Assembly: GCA_044227705.1 (NCBI GenBank)
Contig: JBGAWE010000040.1
Span: 1-25,436, forward strand
Direction of reading: 5' to 3'
Source of the DNA: JANOQP01 sp044227705
GTDB lineage: Bacteria > Bacteroidota > Bacteroidia > Chitinophagales > Saprospiraceae
Length of the DNA: 25,436 nt
Every line of letters begins with the position of its first letter. Position 1 is the first letter of the stretch. The notes beneath the pieces are model-generated. The model saw only the letters and a program-made list of their open reading frames with translations, was not told the DNA's origin and ran no database searches. A program made the translations under genes and the position numbers. Below, piece by piece: positions 16,112-22,965 of the stretch.

Positions 16112-18781
16112 TCAGTCTCTCGCCAGCCGGAAGCCAGTTGCCGACTCGCGGGCCGTTCGCGCCCGGTGCTCTCGCGAATAAGTGCGGCAAAGCGGCGGTG
16201 CCGACATGAACGAGCCGCCACGCGCCACGCGCCGGTCGCCCTTTCCGCCTTCCTTCCATACGACGGAGTGCTTCGGCGCGCCGATGTAGTTGTCGTGCCA
16301 GCCGTCCTCGCACCACTCCCTGACGTTGCCGCTCATGTCGAAAAGGCCGAGCTCGTTGGCTTTCAGCCCGCCGACGGGGTGGGTCCGCTTGCCCTGCATC
16401 CCAGCGATGACGTTGTCGAACCACGCGACTTCTTCCGCGTCGTCGCTGCCCGAGCAGGCGAAGTTTTGGCTCTTCACACCGCCCCGCGCCGCCCATTCCC
16501 ACTCGGCCTCGGAGGGGAGCCGGTAGGCCTTGCCGGTGAGCTGGCGGAGTTTTTTGAGGAACTCCTGCACATCGTCGAAGCTGACGTTCTCGACCGGGCA
16601 GTTGTCGCAGCCTTTGAACTTCGACGGGTTAGCGCCCATCACCGCCACCCACTCGGCCTGTGTCACCTCGAACTTCGAGATGTAGAACCCATCGGCGTGC
16701 ACGTCGTGCATCGGCTCCGTGTTCTTTGTCTCGTTGCCCGTCAAGTTAGTCGAGGCGTTCATGCCCATCTTCATCATGCCTCCCTCGACGTATACCATGT
16801 TCCGTTCAAAATCAAGCCCCGAGGAAGAGCCGCCGCCCGGTTGATTGCCGGGGTTTGAAGTCGAGTGGCTGCCGGTCGAGGTTTGGGTCTGGCCGGAGTT
16901 TTGGCCGGAGGTTGTGCCGTTCGGCTTTCCGTTCGTCGGGTTTGAATTCGGGCCGCCCGGCTTTCCGGTCGTCGGGTTTGAATTCGGGCCGTTCGGCTTT
17001 CCGTTCGTCGGGTTTGAATTCGCGCCGTTCGGCTTTCCAGGCGTCGAGTTTGAAGTCTGCCCGTCCGGCTTTCCGGTTGCCGGATTTGGATTGATTCCAC
17101 CCGTATTGCCCGTCGTCGAGGCGGAATTTCCACCGCTCGGGTCGAGGTTCGATGCGCCGTTCGGCCTGCCAGTCGATGTTCCAATTTCGCCCGAAGGGTC
17201 GGGATTTGCTCCGCCCGGCGAGTCAGGGTGTCCGGGCGGGGCCATCGGGTCGGACCCATTTGCGTTTTCCGGCTGGCTGCCTCCATCCGAGAGGCCACCC
17301 GGCTGGTCAAGGGCCGCGCCGATGCAGGTGTTTTCGGGGAAAATCTCTCTGAAATTGCTCGCCATGTCGCGCCTCGGATGCTGTTCGAGGAAGGAACAGG
17401 CCAACCGCTCGACGACCTGCGGAGCCTCGTCGCGCAGGTCGGGCCGGTTTTTTATCTCGTTCAAAAGAAGGGGAAGCCGCTCCGACGGCCCGAACTCTGT
17501 GGCAAACCTTCGAATCCTCGCCCAAACAATCGGGTCGGGCGAACTGCCGACGGGCGAGGCGGCTAGGAGCTTTTTTATCTCCTCAATCTCCCGAAACTCC
17601 GCTGTTTTCAACCAGTCATCGACCTCGGTCTGGTGCCGGCCGGCGGCGAACTTGTCGAGATATGCCTGAAAATCGGACGGCTTTCCCGATGCCTTCGCCT
17701 GCTCGAAGGTCGCGTCGTCGACCACCTGCTGGGCGACTGGGTCGGGGTCGGTTTTGAACTTGTCGATGAGCGTCGCCCAGCCGCCCTCGTTGTTTTTCAA
17801 AAGTTGGGTCAACAGCTTCTCCCGAACCGGCGGCGAGGTGAACAGGTAGGCCCCGATTCCCGCCAGCATGACCAACCCGATGGAATAGGCCAGCACCCTC
17901 CCCAGCGCGATGGCCCCTTTCGAGCGCGACTCGCTCGGCGCGGCCTGCGGGGCGGGGGAGCCTGCCGGTTGCGAATACCGGACGCTGCCCTCCGACGACG
18001 ACGAACTGGTGAACGAAAGCGCGTAGCCTGCCGTCTGGAAAAGGTTGGCCCCCGCCTCTTCGGGCGACGGCTCGGTGGCGATGACGGTGACCGTCGTCTC
18101 GAACGGGATTTCGCGCGTCAGCTCTTCGCCGTCCTCTTTTATCACTACGACGGCCCGCACTTTCAACGGGAAGCTCCCCTCGCGCAGCGGTTTTGCGTAG
18201 AAAATCCACTCCGTGTAAAACCCTTTTTCCAAAAACTGCCGGGCCTTGCTCTCTGTGCGGATGGCGAAGTTCTCGTCGCCCGCAGCGACTGGCTCGAACA
18301 GGTAGACCTCCATCACGCGGGCGACGCGGATGGCCTGGTCCTGGGTGTTGTCGTCGTAGTCAATGTTCTGGAGGATGACCGCCTTTTCATAGGCGAGGCG
18401 GACAATGCACCGCTTTTCCATGCCCACCTTCATCTTCTGCGGGATGCGGTAGAGGATGCGGCCCATCAAGTCGGAGGTGTCGGCCGAGGCACCGGGGGCG
18501 GCTGGCGCGGCGAAGTCCTCCTCTGTCAGGCCGTCGATGATTTGCTGGAGGTCGTAGACGATTTGGGCGCGCTCCTGCCGCCGCTCGTCGGTGGAGAGGA
18601 TGCCCGCGCTGGCCCGCTGGTTGAGGTCGGTCTGCCGGGCCTGCAGCGCGACGACGACACCGGCCGTTTTCGAGCCTTCGGGCAGGGCCGTCCGGAGGTC
18701 GGACATGGCGAGCGCCACCTCGTCCTCGGCGATGAGGTCGCGCAGCTTGCGCTGCAGCGCTTGCAGTTCTGCGGTTGTCAT
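16112..18781 (-). CDS. EAD-like / transmembrane / repeat-linker / SUMF1-domain protein
   Basis: This 889-residue protein has, in order: an all-helical N-terminal domain (1-88; LRDLIAEDEVALAMSDLR, then a helix and LSTDERRQERAQIVYDLQQIIDGL) that resembles effector-associated domain 11 (EAD11); a beta-rich domain (about 104-236; MKVGMEKRCIVRLAYEKAV, FYTEWIFYAKPLREGSFPLKV) seen by me only as a Bacteroidota-type conserved region; one transmembrane helix (289-314); a helical segment (335-490) with a Y-x-x-Y-L-x-x-F-x-x-G-x-H motif; a Gly/Asn/Pro-rich linker (~495-655) with 12-residue repeats; and a SUMF1 domain (656-889). EADs mediate homotypic contacts in NTP-dependent conflict systems; the topology suggests a cytosolic adaptor with an exported SUMF1 head. 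The FGE cysteine pair is absent (only Cys865). Length and start (ATG 18781) fit the promoter at 18832-18859. Domain names for 1-88 and 104-236 are by recall, not search. Confidence 0.82.
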   Translation of the reverse strand: MTTAELQALQRKLRDLIAEDEVALAMSDLRTALPEGSKTAGVVVALQARQTDLNQRASAGILSTDERRQERAQIVYDLQQIIDGLTEEDFAAPAAPGASADTSDLMGRILYRIPQKMKVGMEKRCIVRLAYEKAVILQNIDYDDNTQDQAIRVARVMEVYLFEPVAAGDENFAIRTESKARQFLEKGFYTEWIFYAKPLREGSFPLKVRAVVVIKEDGEELTREIPFETTVTVIATEPSPEEAGANLFQTAGYALSFTSSSSSEGSVRYSQPAGSPAPQAAPSESRSKGAIALGRVLAYSIGLVMLAGIGAYLFTSPPVREKLLTQLLKNNEGGWATLIDKFKTDPDPVAQQVVDDATFEQAKASGKPSDFQAYLDKFAAGRHQTEVDDWLKTAEFREIEEIKKLLAASPVGSSPDPIVWARIRRFATEFGPSERLPLLLNEIKNRPDLRDEAPQVVERLACSFLEQHPRRDMASNFREIFPENTCIGAALDQPGGLSDGGSQPENANGSDPMAPPGHPDSPGGANPDPSGEIGTSTGRPNGASNLDPSGGNSASTTGNTGGINPNPATGKPDGQTSNSTPGKPNGANSNPTNGKPNGPNSNPTTGKPGGPNSNPTNGKPNGTTSGQNSGQTQTSTGSHSTSNPGNQPGGGSSSGLDFERNMVYVEGGMMKMGMNASTNLTGNETKNTEPMHDVHADGFYISKFEVTQAEWVAVMGANPSKFKGCDNCPVENVSFDDVQEFLKKLRQLTGKAYRLPSEAEWEWAARGGVKSQNFACSGSDDAEEVAWFDNVIAGMQGKRTHPVGGLKANELGLFDMSGNVREWCEDGWHDNYIGAPKHSVVWKEGGKGDRRVARGGSFMSAPPLCRTYSREHRARTARESATGFRLARD
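16895..17074 (-). repeat. Five 36-bp tandem coding repeats (GKPNGPNSNPTN type)
   Basis: Residues 570-629 of the 889-residue protein are five 12-residue units: GKPDGQTSNSTP, GKPNGANSNPTN, GKPNGPNSNPTT, GKPGGPNSNPTN and GKPNGTTSGQNS. The DNA period is 36 bp with a few changes per unit, so the array arose by duplication and can expand or contract in frame. It forms an unstructured, Asn/Gly/Pro-rich stalk on the outer side of the transmembrane helix. Confidence 0.92.
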
Positions 18782-18831
18782 GATGATTGTTTTCAGGTTG
18801 ACAGATGGGCCCTCCGGGGGCGGCTTCGGGC

Positions 18832-18859
18832 CAAATTTAGACAGGCATCAAACTTTCAA
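18832..18859 (-). promoter_or_regulatory. Promoter of the 889-residue gene (TTG-N17-TAAATTTG)
   Basis: Read leftward, TTG (18859-18857), a 17-base spacer and TAAATTTG (18839-18832) match the Bacteroidota consensus TTG-N17 to 19-TAnnTTTG in full. The start codon lies about 44 bases beyond the expected start point. This is the best promoter match in the window. Confidence 0.75.
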
Positions 18860-18952
18860 CAGGAAAAATCCGGCCCGGGCAGGGCGGGCAGAAAACCCTC
18901 GAGCGGGCCGCCGCCACCGGTTTCGGGTGGAACAAATTCCCGCAGGCCAGGT

Positions 18953-18960
18953 TACTTTTG
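18953..18960 (+). promoter_or_regulatory. Bacteroidota -7 element ahead of the Uma2 operon
   Basis: TACTTTTG matches TAnnTTTG exactly, 27 bases before the ATG at 18988. It is in the 206-bp divergent gap opposite the promoter of the 889-residue gene. No TTG is found at the usual -33 distance. Confidence 0.55.
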
Positions 18961-18987
18961 CTCAAAGTTTGGACAAAAATTAGCGAT

Positions 18988-19602
18988 ATGTCATTCTCCG
19001 TCGAGTCCCTGCCCATGTTGAAGATGCCCCGTCCCGCCCGTCGAGAGCGGACGCTGGAGGAGTACCTGCGCTTCGACGCGAAGGCTAAGGAGAGATACGA
19101 ATTCATCGACAAGCACTTCGTAAAAATGGCAGGAGCGAAAGCCCCGCACAACATCATCATGGCGAACATGACCATCAGCCTCGGCATCGCCATCAAGCGA
19201 CTCCCGAAAAAGTATATTGTCTTCAGCAGTGAGCAAAAGGTCTACCTCCCCCCACTCGACGAGGTCCTCTATCCCGACGTGCTGGCAGTTTGCGAGAAGC
19301 CGCTGTTCTGGGACGACGACCAGCACCTCCTCATCAACCCGCTGGTGATTGTGGAAGTCCTTTCCAAGAGCACCCGGGGCTACGACCGAGGCGACAAGTT
19401 CATGAAGTACAACACGCTCGACCCGTTCCGAGAGTACGTCCTCGTCGAGCAGGATCGGGCGAGGGTCGAGACGTGGTTCCGTGAAGAGCCGGGGCTGTGG
19501 CGCGAGACCGCCGTCGAGGGCTTGGGGGCCAAAATCGCGTTGCGCTCGATGGGCATCGAGCTGTCGCTGGCCGACATCTACGATTCGGTCGAATTGGCCT
19601 GA
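18988..19602 (+). CDS. Uma2 family (DUF820) endonuclease-like protein
   Basis: This 204-residue protein has the Uma2 pattern: YEFIDKHFVKMAGA-x3-H-N-I-I, VFSSEQKVYL, YPDVLAVCEKP (D97), NPLVIVEVLSKSTRGYDRGDKFMKY (E123; split over two motifs) and FREYVLVEQDRARVE. The family has a PD-(D/E)xK nuclease fold, with D97 and E123 as the expected acidic residues; its cellular role is not established, and it is expanded in Cyanobacteria and some Bacteroidota. No transposon features are visible here. ATG 18988 is chosen; a TTG at 18958 lies inside the -7 element, and an ATG at 19015 is also possible. It is first in a rightward operon, 23 bp ahead of the SGNH hydrolase. Confidence 0.87.
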   Translation: MSFSVESLPMLKMPRPARRERTLEEYLRFDAKAKERYEFIDKHFVKMAGAKAPHNIIMANMTISLGIAIKRLPKKYIVFSSEQKVYLPPLDEVLYPDVLAVCEKPLFWDDDQHLLINPLVIVEVLSKSTRGYDRGDKFMKYNTLDPFREYVLVEQDRARVETWFREEPGLWRETAVEGLGAKIALRSMGIELSLADIYDSVELA

Positions 19603-19625
19603 ACTGCCGGAATTTTCCATAGAAA

Positions 19626-20696
19626 ATGAGTCAAAACAACACGCCCCCCACCCGTCGCCTGTGGGCCTTCCGCCTCCTCTCCGCGCTCCTCGGCCTCGCG
19701 CTGGTCTTTGTCGCCGGGGAGATCTTCTTCCGTCTCTTCCCAAAATACACCGACGACCCGCCCGCCGTGCCGCCCTACAACTACCGTCAGCCCGACCGCA
19801 CTTACGGCTGGCTCGTGAAACCCAACTACCGCCACGACGGCGAGCTGCGCGACCAAAAAGGCGAGGCATACCCACTCCACATCTCTTTTGAAAAGCAGGG
19901 CTTTCGCCTCTATGGCGACCCGAGTTCCTCGAAAAAGAAGGTCTTTTTCATCGGCGACAGCTACACCGCCTGCGCCCAGACCTCCGACGACCGCATCTGG
20001 GAAAAGCTCCTCGCCGACTCGCTCGGGGCCGAGGCGTTCGCTTACGGCGCGGCCGGTTACGGCAACACGCAGGAGGCGATGGTCGCCGCCAAGTTTTTGC
20101 CGGAGATAAAGCCCGACCTCGTCGTCTGGCAGCTTTGCTGCAACGACTTCCTCGACAACTATTGGGAGCTTGAAAAAATAGCTGGCTATCACGTTCGGAT
20201 GAGGCGGCCCTACTTTTTGCCCGATGGCCGGACGGTCTACGAGACCGCTGCCGAGTTCCCGCGCAACGTGAAGCCTTGGTCTCGTTTTGCCTATTTCATC
20301 CTCAAAAAATGGATGACGGCCCGAGGCACCTTCGACAAGCCGCCCGCCGAGCTGGCCGAGAAGATCATCGCCGAGCAGAACGAGCGCAGCCCCCTTTTCC
20401 AGCAGAGCATGGCCATGACCGCGGCAGCCGTCCGAGCGATGAAGGCCTCGCTGCCGCCCGGCACCCGCCTCGTGGCTTTTGATGCCGACCATTTCCAGCC
20501 GCAGTACGACCAGCTCGCCCGCATCTGCCGCGAGAACGGCGTGGAGTTCATCGACGGCGTGGCGCAGTCGCTCGAGGCCGGGGAGGCCCGCCACGAGTGC
20601 GTCCGAACTGACGACGGCTACCATTGGAACGACCGTGGGAACGCGCTCGGGGCCAGTTTTTTGAAAAGCGCGTTGGCCCCAAAACTGGCCGATTGA
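19626..20696 (+). CDS. Membrane-anchored SGNH/GDSL hydrolase
   Basis: The 356-residue protein has a single N-terminal transmembrane helix (11-32) and an SGNH esterase domain outside it: block I G110-D-S112-Y (nucleophile S112), block II GAAGYGN, block III C-C-N173-D174 and block V D330-G-Y-H333 (DDGYHWNDRG). All catalytic positions are present. Members with this form remove acyl groups from polysaccharides, lipids or peptidoglycan, or act on secondary acyl chains; the substrate is not visible here. Gaps to the neighbours are short (23 bp and 27 bp), so it is probably co-transcribed with the Uma2 and PhlG-like genes. Start ATG 19626 has no competing codon. Confidence 0.88.
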   Translation: MSQNNTPPTRRLWAFRLLSALLGLALVFVAGEIFFRLFPKYTDDPPAVPPYNYRQPDRTYGWLVKPNYRHDGELRDQKGEAYPLHISFEKQGFRLYGDPSSSKKKVFFIGDSYTACAQTSDDRIWEKLLADSLGAEAFAYGAAGYGNTQEAMVAAKFLPEIKPDLVVWQLCCNDFLDNYWELEKIAGYHVRMRRPYFLPDGRTVYETAAEFPRNVKPWSRFAYFILKKWMTARGTFDKPPAELAEKIIAEQNERSPLFQQSMAMTAAAVRAMKASLPPGTRLVAFDADHFQPQYDQLARICRENGVEFIDGVAQSLEAGEARHECVRTDDGYHWNDRGNALGASFLKSALAPKLAD

Positions 20697-20723
20697 CCGG
20701 CAAAACAGCCAAGCAATTTCGAG

Positions 20724-21530
20724 ATGACGAACAAAAAACAGCCCGGAACCGGCTACTCCGCCGCCGACCGCGCCCAGCCCTGGGCCAAGTTTTACGACGA
20801 CCGCATCGCGCCGCTGCCCGAGCACGTCGTCGCCGCACTCGAAAAGGGAGCCCTGCCGCCCGGTTCACTGCCGCCACCTGAGGACGTTTCAAAGCTGCTG
20901 GAAAAAAGCCACGCGCCGACCGAGACCGGCTACGCCCTCGAAGCCGACGGCTCCATCCGGGTGGCCGTTCTCACGCCGATGCCCGGCGTCTCGCCCGCGA
21001 TGTGGGACTGGTGGTTCGGCTGGCACGGCTCGCGCACCGACCGCTACAAGCTCTGGCACCCGCTTGCCCACGTCGACGCCCGTTGGGCCGACGGGCTGGG
21101 TGACACGGGCGGCTACGTCGGCCGCACCTCGCTCATCGCCGAGTACATCGGAGGGAAGCTCGAAAAAGGGGCCATCCAGTTCGTCTCGCCTGAAAAGATG
21201 GGCCTAGCGCCGACAGATTTTTCAGACAAAAACAAGGTCGCCTTCATCTGCGCCCGCATCGGCCACGCCAGTTTGCCGGTCGATTTCGGGTGGCTCGTCC
21301 ACCAAATCAGGGCCACCGAAGATGGGGCGGAGATGCGGTCGCGCTTCTGGCTGGGCGGGCGGCACGTCGCTGGGCGCGGCGGCAGTTGGCTGGGCGGTTT
21401 GGCAGGGAGAATCCTGCGGGTTTTCATAAAACTGCCCGAGCGGCAAGCCCGCGACCTCCTCGTGCATTGTGCGGAGGAGATGAAACATCTGGCGGCTTTC
21501 CTGCCCGCCGTGCATGCCGAATTTGGGTAA
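20724..21530 (+). CDS. PhlG-like (2,4-diacetylphloroglucinol hydrolase family) protein
   Basis: The 268-residue protein matches the PhlG fold family: MWDWWFGWHGSRTDRYKLWHP-x-A-H (split here), GYVGRTSLIAEYIG, GAEMRSRFWLGG and HCAEEMKHL. PhlG cleaves a C-C bond in 2,4-diacetylphloroglucinol using a Zn ion held by H129, E160, H270 and E274; here H112 or H116, E140, H248 and E252 are the likely equivalents, and the H-x3-E spacing at the end is kept. No signal peptide is seen. Substrates of Bacteroidota members are unknown, and DAPG itself is unlikely given that no phl biosynthesis gene is near. It is the last gene of the Uma2-SGNH operon; its stop codon TAA runs into the A-tract of the opposite-strand terminator. 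Confidence 0.78.
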   Translation: MTNKKQPGTGYSAADRAQPWAKFYDDRIAPLPEHVVAALEKGALPPGSLPPPEDVSKLLEKSHAPTETGYALEADGSIRVAVLTPMPGVSPAMWDWWFGWHGSRTDRYKLWHPLAHVDARWADGLGDTGGYVGRTSLIAEYIGGKLEKGAIQFVSPEKMGLAPTDFSDKNKVAFICARIGHASLPVDFGWLVHQIRATEDGAEMRSRFWLGGRHVAGRGGSWLGGLAGRILRVFIKLPERQARDLLVHCAEEMKHLAAFLPAVHAEFG

Positions 21531-21553
21531 AAAAAAGTGGGCAAACCGCCCAT
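21529..21553 (-). terminator. Rho-independent terminator for the TPM operon
   Basis: Read leftward, TGGGC and GCCCA form a 5-bp stem around a 5-base loop, followed by C and eight T. It lies 53 bp after the stop of the TPM gene at 21606 and overlaps the stop codon of the convergent PhlG-like gene by 2 bases. Confidence 0.75.
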
Positions 21554-21605
21554 TTGTGCCGGCTGAAACCATGCTGTCGGCAACCGAAAAATCATTGAGG
21601 CAGCA

Positions 21606-22507
21606 TCACCAATCGCCGCCCGCTCCGCCGCCGCCGCCCGAACCGCCGCCGAAGCCGCCGCTCGACCAGCCGCCGCCGCCGCCGCCTCCCCAACCGCCGG
21701 AGGAGCCTCCTCCCCAGCCGCCGCCGCCCGACCAACCGCCGCCGCTCCAGCCTCCCCAACCACTGTCGCGGAAGACCGTCCGCCGGGCCGCGCCGCGACC
21801 GGAATAGGTGGTGCCCCCTTTCCGGGCCTTGTAGAGGAGGTAGAAGAACAGGCCGATCAGGCCGAACATGACGAGCAGGACCAGCAGAACGACCCACCCA
21901 TCGGCCTCCTCGGCGGGTGCTGCCTCGAACTCGCCGCGCAGCGCGGCCTGGCAGGCGTCGATGCCGGCCGTGATTCCGTCAAAATGCCGTTCTTGTTGAA
22001 AAAGGGAATCATCCGGGTGCGGATGATGGTGCCGATTTTGCCGTCGTTGAGGCCGCCCTCCGCGCCGTAGCCGGTCGTTATAAATACGCCCCGCTGCGGC
22101 GGCTCGGTCTTGATGAGCATGACGAGGCCGTTGTTCTTCCCCTTTTTGCCGACGCCCCAGCGGTTGAGCAGCTCGACGGCGTAGCTGGCCTTGTCGTAGT
22201 CGCCGATGTCGGGGCGAATCATGACGACAATCTCGGTGGAGGTCGAGTCCTCGTACTGCTGGAGACGGGTTTCGAGGCGGATTTGCTCGTCGGGCGTGAG
22301 CCAGCCGGAGTAGTCGTGGACGAAGACTGCCGGGTTCGGCTTTTCTGGAAAGAGCGGCTGCGCAGCGAGTTTCCCAAAAAGGAAAAAGGCGATTAAACCG
22401 CTGATTATCAGCGGTTTAAATGGGCGAGGAGTTGTTGGCGGGGGCACCAACAACGGCCGGGAGCCGCTGCACTCCGCATTCAAAATTTCAGCCGTAGATG
22501 ATCTCAT
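21606..22507 (-). CDS. TPM domain (YgcG-like) protein with Gly-rich tail; frameshifted
   Basis: From ATG 22507 the frame gives a hydrophobic export segment (LIISGLIAFFLFGKLAAQ) then a TPM domain (FVHDYSGWLTPDEQIRLE, STEIVVMI, WGVGKKGKNNGLVMLI, ITTGYGAEGGLNDGKIG) as far as RMIPFF. It then loses sense. In the next frame the protein resumes as QQERHFDGITAGIDACQAAL, a transmembrane helix (VVLLVLLVMFGLIGLFFYLL) and a long Gly/Trp/Ser-rich tail to the stop at 21606. The shift is at a five-T run (22003-21999): one added T would restore the frame. TPM proteins with such tails (YgcG type) sit in membranes and are tied to photosystem or envelope repair. The ATG overlaps the upstream TPM gene by 20 bp and leaves an unusually long lead (about 30 residues), so the true start may be an internal GTG or TTG. 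Confidence 0.85.
22393..22419. repeat. 27-bp near-perfect palindrome
   Basis: Two 13-base arms (TTAAACCGCTGAT at 22393-22405 and its complement at 22407-22419) surround one central T. It lies inside the export-signal part of the TPM gene (KPLIISGLI). Its AT-rich ends stand out from the GC-rich surroundings. Read leftward it is followed by a T-rich stretch (TTTTTCCTTTTT), giving a terminator- or attenuator-like look. Confidence 0.85.
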
Positions 22508-22916
22508 CGGGAAGCTCGTTGACGTCGCCCGGCTCGGCCGGGAAGTGTTTGGCCAGCCGCTCGCCGACCTCGTCGATGACGTGGCAAAGGCCGGTGGCGA
22601 ACTCGCTGCGGCGGAAATGGTGCCGCATCACGTCGCGCTCGAGCGCCCAAAACGCGGGGCCGACACGCTCGTGGATGCCCTCGTCGCCCCAGATGGCCAT
22701 CTCGCGGGTGCCCCAGGAGAGGTAGATGAGCACGCCGTTGCGGTGGCGCGTCCGGTCCATGCCGTTCATGGCGAACAAGGCGGCGACGCGCACGAGCGGC
22801 TCGTCGGGGCAGAACTCCTCGATGAAGACGCGCACCTCGCCCGTCGACGCGCGCTCGGCGCGGCGGATGGCCTCGACGACCTGTTTTTCGTCCTCTACTG
22901 TCAGGAGTTTTTTCAC
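22488..22916 (-). CDS. Small cytosolic TPM domain protein
   Basis: This protein of 142 residues is a stand-alone TPM (TLP18.3/Psb32/MOLO-1) domain: TGEVRVFIEEF, AMNGMDRTRHRNGVLIYLSWGTREMAIWGDEGIH (two motifs), HHFRRSEFATGLCHVIDEVGERLAKHFP. It has no signal peptide or transmembrane helix. In Bacteroidota such small forms are paired with a larger exported TPM protein and often with LemA; LemA is not in this window. The GTG at 22916 (read as MKKLLTVEDEKQ) is chosen over a TTG at 22940, because the extra residues would be encoded by a heptamer repeat. It precedes the larger TPM gene with a short overlap. Confidence 0.85.
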   Translation of the reverse strand: MKKLLTVEDEKQVVEAIRRAERASTGEVRVFIEEFCPDEPLVRVAALFAMNGMDRTRHRNGVLIYLSWGTREMAIWGDEGIHERVGPAFWALERDVMRHHFRRSEFATGLCHVIDEVGERLAKHFPAEPGDVNELPDEIIYG

Positions 22917-22921
22917 TGAGA

Positions 22922-22942
22922 GATTCAAGTTCAAAGTCAAAA
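22922..22942. repeat. Imperfect heptanucleotide repeat (GATTCAA/GTTCAAA/GTCAAAA)
   Basis: Three heptads follow one another with one or two differences each. The array fills the gap between the stop of the DUF3089 gene (22966) and the start of the small TPM gene (22916). It is weaker than the arrays at 5711 and 7331. Confidence 0.55.
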
Positions 22943-22965
22943 ACCCGGCTTGAACGGCGATCGGC

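Noticed and set aside
15107..16260. Diversity-generating retroelement target (variable SUMF1 C-terminus)
   Set aside because: No reverse transcriptase or template repeat is in the window, and the differences between the two C-termini include many synonymous and non-adenine changes.
16895..17074. Possible CRISPR array because of the 36-bp repeats
   Set aside because: The units are directly adjacent with no spacers and encode an in-frame 12-residue repeat.
17633..19021. 462-residue rightward open frame opposite the EAD/SUMF1 gene
   Set aside because: Antisense shadow; it also runs across both divergent promoters.
21514..21807. Proline-rich rightward open frame
   Set aside because: It is the complement of the Gly-rich tail of the TPM protein and has no other support.
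21995..22006. Programmed ribosomal frameshift in the TPM gene
   Set aside because: No slippery heptamer with a downstream structure is visible, and TPM proteins are not known to use recoding; an indel at a T-run is simpler.
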